A stretch of DNA of 64,000 nt from Trichuris trichiura. Taxonomy: Eukaryota > Nematoda > Enoplea > Trichinellida > Trichuridae. The DNA lies in contig JBAJFE010000042.1 in assembly GCA_037903355.1 (NCBI GenBank), positions 2,554,001 to 2,618,000 of the forward strand. Reading direction: 5' to 3'. Position 1 is the stretch's first letter. Every line of letters starts with the position of its first letter. This document shows positions 32,388 to 42,949 of the stretch, piece after piece. The notes under the pieces were generated by a model. It had not been told where the DNA came from. It ran no database searches and saw nothing but the letters and a program-made list of their open reading frames with translations. A program made the position numbers and the translations under genes.

Positions 32388-35039
32388 AACGAAGTCGACT
32401 GGTCAGTGGTTAAATGAGCAACAGATCTAACGTACAAACGAGAAGAGCGGATGAAAATGACTACAACCCTAACCACCACGGGAGTTATGCAGCAGATGAC
32501 GTTGCAAACTAGATTTCAAGACACTACTTTAGCTGAATGCTGCGCTCTCTCAACAGTGACTATTAATATGTTAGCAAAGTGTTGGTGTCAGCCAAGTCGG
32601 CACCATGGAACAAACAAGCAGTTCCTCAGAGCGAAAGAGCGAATAACATTTGTTGCTGATCAATCCATCGATCGTAGTACTCCATGCTTTTCCAACCACT
32701 CAACTTCTAGCTGAGTTGCTGGCAACAGCGGTACAAATATCATCTTTGTGGGAGAGCTTTAGGGATATGTTTTGCATTTCTTATTCATTCAGCTGGACTA
32801 GTCAATGATTTCTGTTGATCATAAGTTCCTTCGCCTAATTTCGCTTTTTTTTTGTTAAGAAAGGGTCACTCTTTTTATGCTTCCTGAGGGCTTAAATTCT
32901 TTTGACAAGCTTAACTCGTTTTAGCACGGGATCATTAATTTCCAAGCAACTACTAACGTTACTACAGTTATCCAACGGCAGTCATCGCGTACGGCGAATT
33001 CATGAAATTACTCATTGTTGACAAAGTTTTTTAAGTTGCTTCTTGAGAGTTTAACCTATGCATCGACTTCCGTCTAATTCAGGTTACGGGCTGAAAGATA
33101 GGAGACACCTTTCCAGAGTTTTAGAGGGTTAGGCTAAGTGGTAGTTTCAAGACGCTATTGTTTTTGAGTAATTTAATAGCCGTGCACCTCTCTTGCCCTT
33201 TCTTCAGCAGACTTTGCCTACCGAGTAGACAGTAAGAAAAGGCCATTCTTAGGCACATTTTTTCCCTATGATATGCGGACATCATCGTATATTATTGCCT
33301 TCAAAGAACATGTTGCTTAAGCAAAACGTAAACCAAGTTTGTCCTTTTCTACTTTGGCATTAACAAACGACGCTAAATATAGCGGATGGGGTAACGTGAA
33401 ACATCGCTTTATAGTACAAATATGGTAATATTTAGAATACTTTAATTGAAAAATTACGTTTAATACAGTAGTGTTTCTTATCAGTCGACAGAAGTACAGC
33501 GTTTCAATTCTTTTGTAAAGAGCAATGTCTCTTGCTGGAGTTTTTGTTCTTGACCTGACACTGGAGGTCCTAAAGGAAGAACAATTACCCGCAGGCAAGG
33601 ACGAATAATTACCCATAAGTTGTACCTTCCTATCATTTTTTCGTTAAACAATCTTTGTACGTAGTAGATGTAGTAGTCAGCGGTCAGTGGGCAGTTGGCA
33701 GACGGAGCTTGGCAACTCCCTGTTCGCGCTGGTCCATCTATTCTAGTTCAGTTTTCCTCTTCTGTGCCAAAATAAATTCATTAATGTATTCACAAAAATT
33801 CTTAAACCTATTCCATCATACTCCTACATTCGTTCAGCATACTTTTATTGCCCTCAGTGTGCCACCTTAAAGTTTGTATTTGCCCAAGCATCAATTTATC
33901 TTGCACAAATTTACAAATTTGCCAAGCCGGTCAACGCAGGTGTGAATCATTTTATCTTGCGCAAATCGTCCAAAGATAAAACGCTCGTGCACCAACTGGG
34001 TATACCATGTGAACAATCGTGAAGTAATTCGTTGTGTTGGCTTTAAAGAAGGGGAGAAAGTGTACGCTTCCTGAAACGCACTTTGAAACAACCACTGCTG
34101 CCTTTTTTAATGCCTGTTACGTGCACTTATGCGAGTTACTGCTAGCCATTTTACGCATGAAAGGTGTGAGTGTAATTTTAAGTTTAGTTTTTGTAGTAAA
34201 CCTACACTTTTAAAGTACGATCTTTTCAAATGAAATCTGAGATTACCCGCGCGGAAAATGGCATTTATTTAACCTGCAAATATTTTTATGCCTAACGTCT
34301 TTTATTTGTTGCAGTCACATTGTCAGCCAAACTAAAGCACCTAAACGCATTTCATCTGCGTGTAGGACGAATGATTAGGCAAGATGCCATAAAATAGAAA
34401 TATTTAACGATACTCTTATTAATTTTTAAAATCACTGAAGCCAAAACGTCTGCTTTTTCGCTGTTTGGAGGCTCAGCTCTAACGTGGAAGGAACAACGGA
34501 AGCAACTTTATGCCTGTTTTGAAATGGAAAACTACATAACAATTTCTTATTCGTTAGCGTTTCAAAAGCACTCTCAATTACACTGTGTTGCCTAGACTAC
34601 TTAACGTGGTTCAGCGACGCTTAAATGCTGATAAAAGAAAATGTTAGGCCCAATTTCATCTGGCTAACGTTTGCAATAGACATTCAAAGCTTTTATCAGT
34701 GCACCATTTTCGTTGCTCATATGATGTAGCGATTGCGGGAACACATTTTTAGCATTCATAAGGCACACTAGTATTTTATCTATGTTGTTCACAAAGGTGT
34801 TACTTGTATCCATTTTCAATACAAAAAACTATGATCAGTTAATGCAGCCAGTTTGCAAATGTTTAGTCCAGCTTCTTCACCAGCTGGTTTAAAATACGTC
34901 GCTACTTAGTCTGTTCACGTTGCTGCAGTTCACGCTAAATTTTGCGAGTCGTTTCCAAGAGGCAGCTATAGTTTCGTCTTGATCCTGCCGCTTTGCAGTT
35001 GAAAATGGCAGAATAGATGCTACATCAAAAAGAACTTTA
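32388..35039. other. Gene-poor stretch upstream of calsequestrin
   Basis: Should contain the calsequestrin promoter at its left edge. A CAG acceptor-like site lies about 12 bases before the calsequestrin ATG. Short frames such as 32451-32714 and 33655-33870 (plus) and 33317-33616 (minus) have no supporting features. Confidence 0.3.
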
Positions 35040-35064
35040 GACTTATAGTTCATCTTTTTTAATA

Positions 35065-35105
35065 CCGCTGAGGACGAGTTACGCGCTGCCCAAAAGCTAG
35101 GGGCA
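35065..35105 (+). ncRNA. Degraded hammerhead-like motif (copy A)
   Basis: CCG, then an intact core CTGAGGA and extra C; stem II has decayed; CAAAA replaces GAAA; GCTA follows. It aligns column by column with the copy at 35322 and with 15.4 kb. Unlikely to be active. Confidence 0.35.
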
Positions 35106-35222
35106 TTAAAAGCTTATTGTACTCCAAGCAGGACACGCATTCCGTAAAAAAAAATTAATCATGAAAGCCTATAGTTCCGTACCAAAACGCCATATTTTCA
35201 TAGTTCATCTTTTCTGGCTTCT

Positions 35223-35412
35223 TTTTGTACGGATTTTCTATGTCCCGTTGAAAAACTTTTATTAAAAAACTGTCCGTAGCTTTCGGGTCCGAATCCTAGA
35301 TCAGCTAGATCAATCCTTAGACCGCTGATAACGGGTCAAGTTCAGACCCGAAAGCTACGGACAGTTTATTAATAAAAGTTTTTCAACGGGACATAGAAAA
35401 TCCGTACAAAAA
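35223..35412. repeat. Long inverted repeat, arms about 68 bp
   Basis: Left arm 35223-35289 and right arm 35345-35412 are nearly perfect reverse complements (the left includes GTACGGATTTTCTATGTCCC and CTGTCCGTAGCTTTCGGGTC). A loop of about 55 nt holds the upstream half of ribozyme copy B. It looks like two units of the same short repeat inserted head to head. Confidence 0.8.
35322..35360 (+). ncRNA. Hammerhead-like motif (copy B), core substitution
   Basis: CCG, core CTGATAA (G8 position changed to A), extra C, stem II GGGTC/GACCC with a 7-nt loop, GAAA, GCTA, then CGG. Nearly the same layout as 15.4 kb but the outer part of stem I does not pair. The G8 change should inactivate cleavage. Confidence 0.4.
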
Positions 35413-35460
35413 AAAGCCAAAAAATGAAATTATTTGGTCCCGTACGAAGACACTATATAG

Positions 35461-36023
35461 TTCATCTTTTCTTTAGTTATTTATGCGCCAATTATTTCTC
35501 GCGTGTAAGGTGCACGTAGCGAAGAATATTTTTTAAAAGGTGCTTTGCGCAGCATCAAAAATGGGTTTTTACTTTAGAGGACTTAGCTCATGACTATGGG
35601 ACTGGAAAAGTTTTGAAAGTTGACTTTGTGAACCACAACGGATCGGCAGAAATGCTGGACGCTTCGAAACGCAGATCCAAACTGCGAACAAAACTCTCGG
35701 GATTATGACATTTTCCCAGTACTGTTCTTAGTTTTAGAACTCAGGTTCTGTACTAAACTCTAACCGCTATAAACCCCGGTGTATACTCTGCCTGAATACC
35801 GAGATTCTGTTGTAGTTGGAAAATCAGATTGTTTATATAGCAAATTCAAGGCATTCATTTTATCCACATTTACAAGCTCCTTGTCATTCCTAAGGGGAGA
35901 CGTTCACTTCCTGTACTCTCGTAATAAATATTCTCATCGTGAAAATGTTAGCGCGCCATACCTCCAAATTTCGTTAATCGGAAGTTATTGCATGCTTAAT
36001 CCGTCGGCCAAGTACTCGCTCAG
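35461..36023. other. No gene recognised
   Basis: AT-rich; an open plus frame at 35779-36105 runs into the minisatellite and Tigger edge and is not considered coding. Confidence 0.3.
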
Positions 36024-36083
36024 GCAAACGACCGTTAGGCAATTGACCTCTTGGCAGTTGATCGTTCAGCAACCGGACCAAAC
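36024..36083 (+). repeat. Short 15-bp minisatellite
   Basis: About 3.5 imperfect copies of a 15-bp unit: CAAACGACCGTTAGG, CAATTGACCTCTTGG, CAGTTGATCGTTCAG, CAACCGGACC. It abuts the left end of the Tigger-like element. Confidence 0.5.
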
Positions 36084-36099
36084 CCCTTTTTGGGATGCT

Positions 36100-37934
36100 C
36101 GTTAATATAAGCCCTACATTGAAAATAAGCCCCCAGCTGCGATCGTCTGCCAGAGAGGTATATTTAGCAAATCAGTTGGAAAATGTGACGGGCGTATCGT
36201 ATCTTAAAATGCACTGGTTGAGCATGGTTGAATTACTGTTTTGTTGAGTTTACGAGTAAAGTGATTTGGTACATGTGCGTTTGTAGTGATGTTTGACGCA
36301 ATATGTCTGAAGGAACTCTCCTAGTAATTTTTGCAATTTTGTGTGCAACAGGTTGGTGCAAAAGTGCAATCTTGTTCGTAAAAGAGAGCATTATTTTCAC
36401 TCTCAATGAAGATGCCTGCGAAAAGAAAAAGTTATAGCGTCGAGTAGAAGAAAACAATCGGGGAAGATTCTCAAGGCAAGAATCTGACGGTGTTTTGCAA
36501 AGAGAAAAAGCTCGATCACCGAATGGTTCAAAACTGGTGAGCACAGTACGATAAACTCCGTCAAAAAATGGACGAGGGAAATACAGAGAAGCGTAAGTGT
36601 GGATCAGGTCGGTAACAATTTATTCCTAAGCTTGAGAACATCATTTGTGAATGGATTGCTGACAGGAGAGCAAAAACGTTTTCATTGCGCGTAGATCTGA
36701 TGTTGTAGAATTTGCCCTTGCAGTGGCATCACACTTAGAGATATCCACAGAAAAATTCAAAGCGTTACAGCACTGGCTGGATGACTTCCTTCAGCAACAT
36801 GAGCTAGCACTAAGAAGATCGACAACATTGTTCAAGTTTGAAGGTACTGAAGTTATCAAACGTGCATTCACATTCAAGTCCTTCGTTGACAGAATCAATT
36901 TTTTTAAATACCAACTGTCCCACATGATTGCTGTGGATGACATTGCAGTGCTTATGGGCCAAAGATTTCAAACAACAATTGACCGTAAAGGAGCCTCGTT
37001 AATTAACATTCCTTCTACTAGTTATGAAAGTGCGCGTGTCACCTGCATATTGGCATTTCGTTTGGACGGAAAGAAAGTCCATCCTCCAATCATTACAAAG
37101 AGAAAGAAAACCGAAACTGAGCGTGTTTCAGGTATTTATGTTTTTCAAACCGAGAAAGCCTGGTGCACACAGCTGATTTAATAAGGTTCGATAAGGAAGT
37201 GGGTCCATTTAATGCTGCAACTTATTTTGTGAGGTGGCCAAAGAGGAATGGTAGTCTGGGATTCAGACCGCATTCACCGTTCTAAAGAGACGAAGAACTT
37301 CCTTCCAGAAAGAAGAATAGATCACGTAATGATTCCCGCAGGAAAGATTGCCTACCTCTAGACTCTTGATATTGGAATAAACAAGCCGTTCAAAGACAAT
37401 CTGCGGAGTGAAATGAATTACTACATTGCAAATAAAATGGAGAGAAATCAAAGTGGAAACTCTGAGGCCCAGGTTGCAAGGCGTTGTGACTTAGGTGAAG
37501 AACTTATGAGACAAAATCGCTGACGGCTGTGTTGCCAATGCTCTACGAGCAGGCTATTTGGACAAGGAGTGGTCGTTTAAGGAGAGCTCCTTTGCATGAC
37601 ATGAGAGAATGGGCTCAATGGTCCGGCAAGAAATTTAGCTAAAATTCAGATTTTGGAGACTTATGAAGATGTCCCAGAAAATGATGGCAAGACTGTGTTC
37701 GAATAAACGTAGGCATTAGTACACTTTTCCAGCCTTACACTTATGCTTCTTCTTCTAGGAGTTTCGATACTTTTCTTCCTTACGCTTCTTGTAGGCTTCT
37801 GCGCATAAATAAATGAACAAGTGTAGATTGTGACACCTGAAAATATAAGACATCCACGAAAAATAAGCCCTGCCATGTTTCTTGGCACAAAAATAAACAT
37901 AAGACATGGCCTTATAATGGGGGAAACATGGTAT
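36100..37934 (+). mobile_element. Tigger/pogo-type DNA transposon, degenerate
   Basis: The left end shows AATATAAGCCCTACATTG and GAAAATAAGCCCC. The right end carries ATATAAGACATCC, AAAATAAGCCCTG, CATAAGACATGG and GGGGGAAACATGGTA, the subterminal ATAAG-type repeats and TACC...TTTCCCC end typical of Tigger-like elements. A decayed transposase lies between. Exact ends and the TA duplication were not fixed. Confidence 0.7.
36413..37706 (+). pseudogene. Pogo/Tigger-like transposase (CENP-B/DDE) pseudogene
   Basis: Starts at an ATG (MPAKRKSYSVE then an in-frame TAG) with a CENP-B-type helix-turn-helix region (NLTVFCKEKKLDHRMVQNW), a second DNA-binding region, and a DDE core. The longest clean stretch is 36726-37181: RRSTTLFKFEGTEVIKRAF, FKYQLSHMIAVDDIAVLMGQ (first catalytic Asp region) and YESARVTCILAFRLDGKK. 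After a frameshift, VVWDSDRIHRSKETKNFL gives the second catalytic region, followed by a TAG inside the AYLQTLD-type block and GINKPFKDNLRSEMN. Further breaks precede the acidic C-terminal tail (YEDVPENDGK). At least three stops and several frameshifts, so no product is expected. Confidence 0.85.
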
Positions 37935-38328
37935 ACGTTGAGCAAGTGCAAACTTCTTTTTATTATTATCTCGAACGTAAGCTTCAGAGTATCCAGTTCT
38001 GAAGAAGCACAAAGTATAGTACAGTAATTTGAAGGTGATCTGAAGATCGTCAGACGAAGCACGTTAAGTTAAATATAAGTTATTCCACCTGCGAAAAATT
38101 TAATACAATGTGGCACGAACGGCGCAGACTACCTGCGGATAATAGCTGCTGATTGCACATACTTTTCATTTTTTGTCTCAGGAATACTTCTAACTGTGAA
38201 AACACGTTTAATGCAGCACGCTTTAGTTACGCAAGCCTCTGTTTACTTTTAAAAATTTTTAGAAGCACAGAAGAAAAAATAATTCCGTCTTAAGAGTTAA
38301 GAAGTTGGAACGGCTTTATGGTTTTTAT
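37935..38328. other. No gene recognised
   Basis: Short flank between the Tigger-like element and the LTR-like block. Confidence 0.3.
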
Positions 38329-38739
38329 TGATGCGACGAAAAGATGATCAACCAGTGGTTTGCCGGACCATGAAGACGCGCATAACAACGGTTTATTGCG
38401 GAGTAAAAGCGATGAATCAAACCCACAGCTAGTAGCGATAGCCTCAGCTGTGCGGGCTCAGACTCGAAGCGTACATATAGTCATCCACGACCTCTGCGCT
38501 GCGCATTCCTGCTGACTGCAGGCTTTTCAGCCATCGCTTAATCCGCTTACTAGGAGGCAAGCGGCGAGACCGGTGCTAATCCTGACCCCGGCCGTCGATG
38601 TCAGGTTCTTACGCCGATCCAGAGGTTGTGCTCTTTCGTCGCTTTCGAGTCCGAGACCCCCGGTCGCTCTTTGGGCCGCGCTCACTGGGGTGCCACTGCG
38701 GTCATCTCTGCCACACAACCAGACTAACTACCAGCAACA
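38329..38739 (-). mobile_element. Probable solo LTR
   Basis: A GC-rich block of about 410 bp, sharply different from its AT-rich flanks. On minus it starts TGTTGCTGGTAGTTAGTCTG, contains AATAAA about 60 bases before its end (complement of 38392-38397) and ends CGTCGCATCA, in line with the TG...CA termini and R/U5 layout of an LTR. No internal retroelement genes are nearby and no clear target-site duplication was found. A frame at 38527-38718 on minus is probably a by-product of the GC content. Confidence 0.4.
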
Positions 38740-39233
38740 TAAGATGGAAAATTAATGACCAACCATGAGCACGAATAGTGGCGACAAAATATCAGAGCAA
38801 AAGCGTAACGCAAATAACGGAAAGCACAGAAAACTGTAAGGTAGAAACAGATTCACAGGGTAGTCACTACCTTGGTGACAGCCAGCTCGGATAGGGTACC
38901 CGCATGTAACCTTCACTGATGAGTTGTTTGCAACTGCAACAGTATTGTTTCCAATTTTTAAAACCAGTCTGTATGAAACTTTCGCGAATTTTCTACTGTT
39001 CTTTACTTAGCTTAATTAAACGAAAATAAACGGCGCCACCTAGCGCTTTTCCGTCAACAGCGTATTCCCAAATGCTACCTCGTCTTGTCTTCAGCGACGG
39101 AATTTGCGAAAGCCTTACTTGGTCAGATGGGTATTACAGGCCAGGAAGGAGCTCCAAGTGGTATGGAAATATGCATATTGTTCTCCGCTACTTCTCCAAT
39201 AACCGTTTGTCCATCCGTTGATGAGCGTAAAGC
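38740..39233. other. No gene recognised
   Basis: AT-rich; no supported frames. It should hold the 3' UTR of the minus-strand exons that end at 39234. Confidence 0.3.
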
Positions 39234-39466
39234 TTAAAGTTCAATACAGTACGAGTATTTTACAGCTTGATGATAACCTAAAAGAAGGAAAACAACCGTA
39301 ATGCCATTTGAAAACTGCCCGTTGCCTGTGACCATTGTAAGAGAGCTCGTGTATGGGCTGTGCACGCTTTATTTCACCGTACAACCGATAATCCAACTTA
39401 CCTGTATACCATGTTCTACCAACTCGTTCGGGGAGGAAGGCAATTAGCAACTGATATGCAAAGTTT
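39234..39466 (-). CDS. Last two exons of an unknown gene
   Basis: Penultimate exon 39402-39466 (65 nt; NFAYQLLIAFLPERVGRTWYT) ends at an excellent donor (ACAG then GTAAGTTGG). Terminal exon 39234-39277 follows an excellent acceptor (TTTTCCTTCTTTTAG), completes the split Gly codon and runs YHQAVKYSYCIEL to TAA. The intron is 124 nt. Matching phase across strong borders is the main evidence. Upstream exons were not found within the next 400 bases, so the gene is cut or its exons lie beyond the mariner insertion. No family recognised. Confidence 0.35.
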
Positions 39467-39815
39467 CTATGTTATATCACTATAACATTAATAGTTGCTG
39501 AACAGCCGCAAGTTAGTCCTACTGTTAGGAGAAAATACGACGAGATTAGAAGTGCCGGCTCAAAATAAAAGCATTGCTGTTCAGGTAGTAATTTAAAATT
39601 TACGAGTTATATACCTACTAATCAATGGTTTTCCAGCTATTTAAACTAAAGGACATTTTGAAAAATGAGTTGTTGGCATGGTGTATCGCTAACCCATGAT
39701 AATAAGCTGCATTGTGCTAGTTATTCTAGCAGTGAGATGATAAGACGTTTCTAGCGCGAAGATCTCATTTCTTGATTATCCATGATCAGTCCGATTAAAC
39801 AGACTGGCGATAGAT
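39467..39815. other. No gene recognised
   Basis: AT-rich flank of the mariner insertion. Confidence 0.3.
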
Positions 39816-39817
39816 TA

Positions 39818-41112
39818 CGAGGGATGTTCGGAAAGTTCCCGGAAAAACGGTGCAGTGTCTAACAGGACACCAACTGATTGGCCAAAACATGTTTAATCTT
39901 ATCTCCGTTATTTTCAGACTTGCACGGAAAGGTAGATTTATCAGACGCTGCGTCAGTGTGGCACAAGCTGCTCCTAAAGTAACCATTTTTTTCATGATAT
40001 GGAAATCTTCGTTTTGAGGTCAGAGCTAATATTAAATTTCTATCCAAGCTTGGTTGGCAGCAGAGGATGATTATTCAATCTTTGTAGCAGGTTTACGGAA
40101 GTAGTGCACCATCTAAACCAGTTGTCTATGAGTGGATAAGGCGTTTCAAGGAGGGCAGAGAGGCCATTGAAGGCGACCAGAGAGCAGGAAAACCAGCAAT
40201 CGCAACGAGGGAAGGAAAAGTGACGCTTGTCCGGAACATAATGGAAGGAGGTCGCAGAAATATCATTAGGAGGATTGCTAGAACGGCTGGAATCTCTCTC
40301 CGTTCAGCATTTGAAATAATACACGAAACCCTTGGTCTGAGGAAGCTTTCACCTCTGTGGGTCCCGAAAGCGCTGCGCGAAGAACAGCTGGTTCAGCGCG
40401 TTTATTTTTCTCAGGAGCTTTTAATGAAGATTGAAGCAAATGAGACCGGGTTTTCTGGCCGTATCGTCACGGGAGATGAAACAGAGATCTACCAACATGA
40501 CTTTGAGAGTAAGATCCGATCCAAGCAGTGCTTACCGAGGGAGTCAGCAGATTCAGCCAAGTTCAAAGCGGAGCGGTCAGCTGGAAAGGTTATGGAGACC
40601 ATATTCCGGGACTGGGACGGAGAAATTCTGACTTTTTCGAAGGACAGCGAACAGTCACAGCAAGTTATTACAAAGCAGTATCGCGAAAATTAAAGACAGC
40701 ACTGGCAAGAAAACGGCGTGGCAAGTTGCACCTCGATGTCATTTTCCATCACGATAACGCGTCTGCTCATTCGTCAAGGACTGTGAAGACTGTTCCTAGT
40801 TAGTTCCGGTAGGAAGTCATTCCGCACCCGCCCTACAGTCCAGATGTTGCCCCGTCAGACTTTTTCTTCTTTCCAAAGTTAAAAGAACATTTAAAAGGCA
40901 CGCTGCTCGAGTCAATGGATAACGTGAAACGCGCCGTCTCGACTTCGTACAATACACTGCCCCCAGGATTCTACAAGGAAGGTCTGCGGAGGTGGAGACA
41001 CCGTCTGCAGAAGTGCCTAGAGGCTGACAGAAGATACGTTGAAAAGCAAGTTTGATATCATTGCAAATAAGATTTTTATTTCACTTTCCGGGAACTTTTC
41101 GAACAACCCTCG
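39818..41112 (+). mobile_element. Mariner-family transposon, near full length
   Basis: 1295 bp with matching inverted ends: left CGAGGGATGTTCGGAAAGTT then CCCGGAAA, right (complement) CGAGGGTTGTTCGAAAAGTT then CCCGGAAA. A TA dinucleotide flanks each end (39816-39817 and 41113-41114), the mariner target duplication. It contains a damaged transposase. End similarity of about 28 of 30 bases suggests moderate age. Confidence 0.92.
40006..41055 (+). pseudogene. Mariner transposase pseudogene
   Basis: N-terminal helix-turn-helix region is readable (RFEVRANIKFLSKLGW, then a TAG at about 40085, then QVYGSSAPSKPVVYEWIRRF). The catalytic core is DD34D-like: first Asp in IVTGDETEIYQHDFESK, second in VIFHHDNASAHS, third in YSPDVAPSDFFFFPKLKEH. 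Frame changes occur between 40630 and 40690 and a TAG follows the second Asp region (near 40803). The C-terminus ends before TGA at 41053-41055. Several stops and frameshifts make it non-functional. Confidence 0.85.
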
Positions 41113-41114
41113 TA

Positions 41115-42949
41115 CATCAATCCGAAAAAGCAACACGCTGTCAGCAAACATGCGTCACAAGCCCTACACTAGACGGATCAGAGAAGGTTCATTAAAACTG
41201 TTGCAAATAATGAAATCGAAAGAAAAGAAAACAAAATCTGCTATTCTCAAGGTTTATTCTTTCATTCATTCATGTTGTGTGATTTTCCGTTTACTTTGTA
41301 GCACATGGAAGAAAGGAGATGCGGTTTAATCTGAGACAGGCTTAACGGCAACTCGAAGGCGGAAGGAACGATCAATGTCTCATTCAAACAGCCTACAAGC
41401 GAGTGATGATAAGCTTTTTCGTGAATGCATCGCTTTGGTACTCACTCGTCTATAGCAATGGATGAGTTGGCAACTCATCATTCTGAATAGAACGCGAAAG
41501 GCATTCCCTAATTCGCATTGCCGTTGCAGATTTCTGCTACCTCAAACAGTCGTTGAAGACATTGCTTCTTGTAATGAATAAACAGTTTCTTCATAATGCG
41601 ATTTGTTTACGGAACTGACCCGTACGCTAAGAAGTACTTTTATTTCGAGGCTGTTCTTGCCCAATTGCGTAATGGTCCCAATGGTTAATTAAACCAAGGG
41701 CATCGGCGGCACTGCTCTTAGTTTCAGCCGGCATTTCTAAATGCGTTACAGCTATTCGTAACAGTACGACTAAGTTGCTTACCGTTCAGTTACTGTAATG
41801 AAGAAAGTCTGCCTGCTGCTTCTCATTTTCCCGCATAACCCCGCAAGAATGAGTTGGAAGAACATGCATTGCAGGTTAGTTAGCTCGCGTCAATTTTTTC
41901 ACCAAATTCCACCATCTTTACTTTTTCACTTGCTATTGTAACTTTAATTATACATTTTCAATAAATCAAGTTGGTTTACCTGTTTCGTATTCGAAACTTG
42001 TATTTCCTGCCGGCTATGTCCCAGCGTTCGCAGAACTTTTGTAACGCTTTGCCAATCCATTGCTGCGCACAAGTTTACAATGAGGAGATAATCACTAACA
42101 TTTGCTTAACCCGTGAATATGCAGTTGACTATGGTTTTTAGGCCCAACAAGCAGCTGAATTTGAATTGTTTCCAGTACTATAGTAAGCACTCGCTCCTTT
42201 TTCCAGGCTTTCTATAATGGCCCTACAGCTACTTAAAGTAACTTAATTACATTCGCTTTAGCCGAATCACCGTAGTTTAGTTTGCTTAAGCACTGTTAGT
42301 TGCTCATAGTTTTAAAGTTTAAAGCTTAACAATAATACCAAAGGCAAATGCACTATTGAATATTTTTGCTAACAGTAAAATGACTGGAAAACTTCTAGAA
42401 TGAGGAAGCGAGCTAGTTTCCAAGCTCTATCGCGCTGACGGAGAAGTTCAAGCCTGCGCATACTTTTACCGTATTTAAAATTTTTGATTTTCTGTTCTTG
42501 GCTCAAATTTGAAGAACTTTCGACAGCGAAAAGAAACAGTCTCTACAATATGTGCAACAAAGACCGCAGGTACCTCCCCAGCTGTTCATCCCTTGTTGGT
42601 CTTTCTTGTTTAAATGATGATCATTGAGGTATACAGCCGCTAGCAAAGAAACGAACAGTCCGAAGGTGTTTATTGGGCGTCAGAAATCGGAGTGAATAAA
42701 AATCGCGCAAATCGTACGACAAGCAAACACTGGCGAAGTCTCTGTAAGGAAGAAAGCTACCAAAAATTAGTTCTTTGGCTATTTTTGTTTCCTCGCCATG
42801 GTCAACGAGCGAAACGGAGATATACTGCAACAGGCGTTAGAATAAGCATGAAGACCACAGCAAAATGCGAACAACAGGTGAAAAACTTCCGAAATTCCCC
42901 CTGAACGGAAGCACAGGTGTGATCCATGGGCCAAATCGACTGAAGGTTT
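41115..42949. other. Gene-poor stretch
   Basis: AT-rich, with short frames on both strands and no recognised motif or splice-border pair. Confidence 0.3.

Larger units (their letters stand above)
35040..35460 (+). repeat. Cluster of short hammerhead-bearing repeats
   Basis: A unit beginning near a CCGCTGA ribozyme-like core and ending TAGTTCATCTTTT occurs at about 35060-35210 and again at about 35320-35466, with an inverted partial unit between them. TATAGTTCATCTTTT or CATAGTTCATCTTTT occurs at about 35045, 35200 and 35458. The 15.4 kb repeat shares the same core and the AACGGGA...TCCGTA segment downstream of it. Confidence 0.6.

Noticed and set aside
38040..38075. CTGAAGATCGTCAGACGAAGC hairpin-like string
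   Set aside because: Stem II would have a single-base loop and the GAAA block is missing; probably chance.
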